Positions 22,663-24,684 of a stretch of 24,684 nt of DNA are shown piece after piece. The DNA is from 188UL27-1 sp038526275 (GTDB taxonomy: Bacteria; Pseudomonadota; Alphaproteobacteria; Rhodobacterales; Rhodobacteraceae), in assembly GCA_038526275.1 (NCBI GenBank), contig JBCBGY010000046.1:1-24684 (forward strand), given 5' to 3'. A model generated the notes under the pieces. It was not told where the DNA came from. It made no database searches and worked only from the letters and a program-made list of their open reading frames with translations. How positions within the stretch are numbered: position 1 is the stretch's first letter; each line of letters starts with the position of its first letter. Made by a program: the position numbers and the translations under genes.

Positions 22663-23838
22663 ATGAGCGAGACTTCGGCGCAAAACGTGCTGCGACGCAA
22701 AGCTACGGCTGCGCGCGAAGCAAATGAGGCTAAGGTTACGCCGGAGAAATCCTTGTCCGGTGCAATGGCTCGTGCTGCCGAAAAAGCGTTCGAAATGCCC
22801 TTGGTCGCGACGAATTGTAGTCTCGCAGATGCCTCCCTGGCGGAGCTTCTGGAGCGGATGCCTGAAAAGGGACTGGTCGCAGTGCTTGAAGGCCCAGGCG
22901 AGACGCTGGGCATTATCACGCTTGACGCAAATTTCCTGTCCGCTCTGGTAGAGCAACAAACCATAGGTCACGTTGCGCCCTATGTGCCGGACGAACGTCG
23001 CGCAACGCGAACGGATGCGAACCTTTGTGCGGATTGGATCGATCGAATGCTCCGTCTGTTCGAGGACCCACTTCGCCCGACATCGGCGTCGACCTGGACC
23101 TATGGCTATAGTTTTTCCAATGCCATGGCAGACATCCGGCCCCTGGGATTGATGCTGGAAGAAGACACCTACCGGGTGTTCAATGTGGGGGTAAAACTGG
23201 GCGAAGTCGCTCGGGAAGGGCAAGCGATGCTTGCGCTTCTTGCCAATGGTAAAGGCCCACTGCCCGGCGGCAAACCGCAGGCGACAGACGATTCCGCCGA
23301 GGGACAGCGGCGGATCTGGCAGGAACAATTGACCGAAGCGGTCGAAGGTGGGGCCGTTACGCTGACAGGTGTGCTGCATCGTGTTCCAATGTCCATTGCG
23401 GAAGCGTCCGGCTTGCAGGTGGGCGATCTGATACCTATTCCGACCACCGCCTTGGGTGCCGTTGAAATCGTATCTGCAGACGATACGGTTCTGTCGCATG
23501 GGCGGCTTGGCCAGTCGCTTTCACATCGCGCTCTCCGGCTGATCGATCCGGCCGAAGCGGCCATGGCCGAGCCGCAGATGGAAGCCCTGACGGACTTATC
23601 CGCACCGCCGATGCCTGGGCCGCTCGATCTGCAGACCGAACCGCCCAACATTGAAATGCCTGATCTACCCGACCTCCCTGATATAGCAGACCTGCCGGAT
23701 TTGCCGCCAGGCGGCGATCTGCCGGAGATCGATACAGGCGCTGATCTGCCCGATCTTCCTGATCTGGGCGCGCTGCCTGATCTTGGCGACGATAATGGCC
23801 CGGCCATGGCGTTCGACGATTTGCCCAACATTTCCTGA
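22663..23838 (+). CDS. FliM/FliN-family flagellar motor switch-like protein with acidic DLP-repeat tail
   Basis: 391 aa, cytoplasmic. An N-terminal Lys/Arg/Ala-rich stretch (1-45) is followed by a FliM middle-domain-like region (about 46-195, including ADIRPLGLMLEEDTYRVFNVGVKLG). A SpoA/FliN C-ring domain follows (about 228-296: VTLTGVLHRVPMSIAEASGLQVGDLIPIP...VLSHGRLGQ). Residues 332-375 are a low-complexity acidic tail with repeated D-L-P units. The canonical FliM N-terminal CheY-binding peptide (LSQxEIDALL-like) is not visible. True FliM is about 320-370 aa without such a tail, so this is a paralogue or a divergent motor-switch component. The start at 22663 has GAGGGAG about 14-20 bases upstream, a long spacing. 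It lies 73 bases after the sensor kinase and may be in the same transcript. Confidence 0.8.
   Translation: MSETSAQNVLRRKATAAREANEAKVTPEKSLSGAMARAAEKAFEMPLVATNCSLADASLAELLERMPEKGLVAVLEGPGETLGIITLDANFLSALVEQQTIGHVAPYVPDERRATRTDANLCADWIDRMLRLFEDPLRPTSASTWTYGYSFSNAMADIRPLGLMLEEDTYRVFNVGVKLGEVAREGQAMLALLANGKGPLPGGKPQATDDSAEGQRRIWQEQLTEAVEGGAVTLTGVLHRVPMSIAEASGLQVGDLIPIPTTALGAVEIVSADDTVLSHGRLGQSLSHRALRLIDPAEAAMAEPQMEALTDLSAPPMPGPLDLQTEPPNIEMPDLPDLPDIADLPDLPPGGDLPEIDTGADLPDLPDLGALPDLGDDNGPAMAFDDLPNIS
23655..23790 (+). repeat. In-frame DLP repeat tract in the FliM-like gene
   Basis: Degenerate tandem units coding for Asp-Leu-Pro (PDLPDLPDIADLPDLP, then DLPEID, DLPDLPDLG, LPDLGDD) in codons ~332-376. 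Codons vary (GATCTACCC, GACCTCCCT, GACCTGCCG, GATTTGCCG), so the protein pattern rather than the DNA is conserved, pointing to selection for an acidic proline-spaced tail rather than recent slippage. Confidence 0.85.
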
Positions 23839-23989
23839 ATGAGACGGGCCCATGAAACGGGCAGCAGACGAGTTGACAATTCTGCGCCAATAGGTTTGCT
23901 CAGCTGATCGAAAGCTGCTGACTTTGAACCCGATCGGTCCAAAGTCCGACGCTTGAACCAACATGCACCACTGGTTCCGAGGCGGAGAG

Positions 23990-24643
23990 ATGGGCGAAAT
24001 TACATTGATCCGCCATGGCCAGGCGAGTTTTGGAACCGACGACTATGACCGGCTGAGCCCGCTTGGGCACGCGCAATCCGCTTGGTTGGGCGAATATATC
24101 CGGTCCCACGGTTGGCATTTCGATCAGGTCGTTCGCGGCGGTTTGCGACGGCATCGCGAAACGGCGGAGGGCATTCTGCAACATTTGGAGTTACCAAATC
24201 CGGTCGAAGATCGCCGGTTTGACGAATTCCATTATGATCCGCTGGAAAGCCAGTACTTGCGGGAAACGGGCTCAACTGCGCCGCAATCGCGATCGGATTT
24301 CCTGTCCTCCTTCCCGGATGTCTTCTGCGGATGGGGCGAAGGTCGCCTCGGTGCCGATCAGGAGAGTTATGACGCTTTTGAAACACGGGTTTTGACCGCG
24401 CTTGACGCGGCGACGGAGGCGAACCGATCAACGTTGATCGTGTCTTCGGGCGGTGTGATTGGCGTCATCTTAAGGCGGACATTGGGCCTCAGCCTCCGGT
24501 CCACGGCGGACCTGCTGCTCAATATACATAACGCATCCGTTCACCGGCTGCTGTTGGAAGAGGGTCAGTTGCGCCTGTCCCTGTTCAACGCCAGTCCGCA
24601 TTTGGATCCGCGCGACAGGGCCCATGCTCGGACCTACGTCTAG
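23990..24643 (+). CDS. Histidine phosphatase superfamily protein (phosphoglycerate mutase-like), lacking the second His
   Basis: 217 aa from the ATG at 23990, which begins with the family's first strand (MGEITLIRHGQASFG) and has GAGG with 7-8 base spacing upstream. An in-frame ATG at 23963 adds nine residues without a better ribosome site. The catalytic RHG motif is at Arg8-His9-Gly10, and the second phosphate-pocket arginine is probably in RGGLRRHRETAE (49-60). The acidic segment is FDEFHYDPLE (77-86). Where most members have VSHGG, this one reads VSSGGVIG, so the second conserved histidine is a serine (Ser153). This variant occurs in a recognisable subset of the family with unproven substrates. 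It may be a weak phosphatase or an inactive binding protein. The 151-base gap to the FliM-like gene contains a TTGACA (23873-23878) but no good -10. Confidence 0.85.
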   Translation: MGEITLIRHGQASFGTDDYDRLSPLGHAQSAWLGEYIRSHGWHFDQVVRGGLRRHRETAEGILQHLELPNPVEDRRFDEFHYDPLESQYLRETGSTAPQSRSDFLSSFPDVFCGWGEGRLGADQESYDAFETRVLTALDAATEANRSTLIVSSGGVIGVILRRTLGLSLRSTADLLLNIHNASVHRLLLEEGQLRLSLFNASPHLDPRDRAHARTYV

Positions 24644-24684
24644 GCAAAAGTGTGTGACCAGGCTGGCGGGGCCTTGCCGAGATC

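Noticed and set aside
22492..23499. A - strand frame of 335 codons
   Set aside because: Antisense to the kinase end and the FliM-like gene; Arg/His/Cys-rich composition typical of shadows.
1..24684. Transposons, insertion sequences, phage genes, CRISPR arrays, tRNA or rRNA genes
   Set aside because: I found no transposase or integrase-like protein, no terminal inverted repeats, no regularly spaced repeats, and no tRNA- or rRNA-like segments. The window looks like stable chromosomal sequence.

Overview
The window reads as chromosomal DNA of an alphaproteobacterium, most likely of the Rhodobacterales/Roseobacter group. This rests on G+C-rich coding sequence with tight operons, on protein types I recognise (an ScfR-type XRE regulator, HAAT and NitT/TauT-type ABC importers, a FliM/FliN-like protein with a DLP-rich tail), and on short intergenic repeats of a Rhodobacterales style. 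No database was searched, so the placement is an inference.

Left block (1-9045, + strand): a reductive pyrimidine or hydantoin catabolism and uptake operon. After the tail of a SAM-dependent methyltransferase come preA (dihydropyrimidine dehydrogenase subunit with two 4Fe-4S motifs), an unidentified glycosyltransferase-like protein, a beta-ureidopropionase/N-carbamoylase-type M20 hydrolase, and a dihydropyrimidinase. Then follows a complete ABC importer: ATPase, two permeases and an NMT1/THI5-like binding protein. The logic is import of a pyrimidine-like ring, reduction, ring opening and decarbamoylation. The usual PreA partner, PreT, is not in the window. A strong hairpin terminator closes the operon.

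Middle (9046-10292): a Pro/Glu/Ala-rich hypothetical protein on the - strand, a roughly 320-base gap with a DnaA-box-like inverted pair at one end, a candidate 41-aa basic small protein, and a 26-base perfectly palindromic terminator shared with the convergent acs gene.

Central block (10293-17591, - strand): in transcription order a binding protein, livH, livM, livG, livF and acs (acetyl-CoA synthetase). A 10-bp hairpin between the binding-protein gene and livH probably lets the binding protein be made in excess. Divergently placed is an XRE regulator of the short-chain fatty acyl-CoA (ScfR/RamB/PccR) type (17795-19114), a plausible regulator of acs.

Right block (19115-24643, + strand): a receiver-only response regulator, a small two-helix membrane protein, and a large sensor kinase whose N-terminal half is a Na+/solute symporter-like (SSS) membrane domain (CbrA/CrbS type). 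These are followed by a FliM/FliN-like protein with a repetitive acidic DLP tail and a histidine-phosphatase-family protein lacking the second conserved histidine. The most interesting possibility is that the region from acs to the FliM-like gene links carboxylate or acyl-CoA status to gene control and perhaps motility: SSS sensor kinase, receiver without output domain, FliM-like target, and ScfR regulator next to acs. This is a hypothesis from gene order and domains only.
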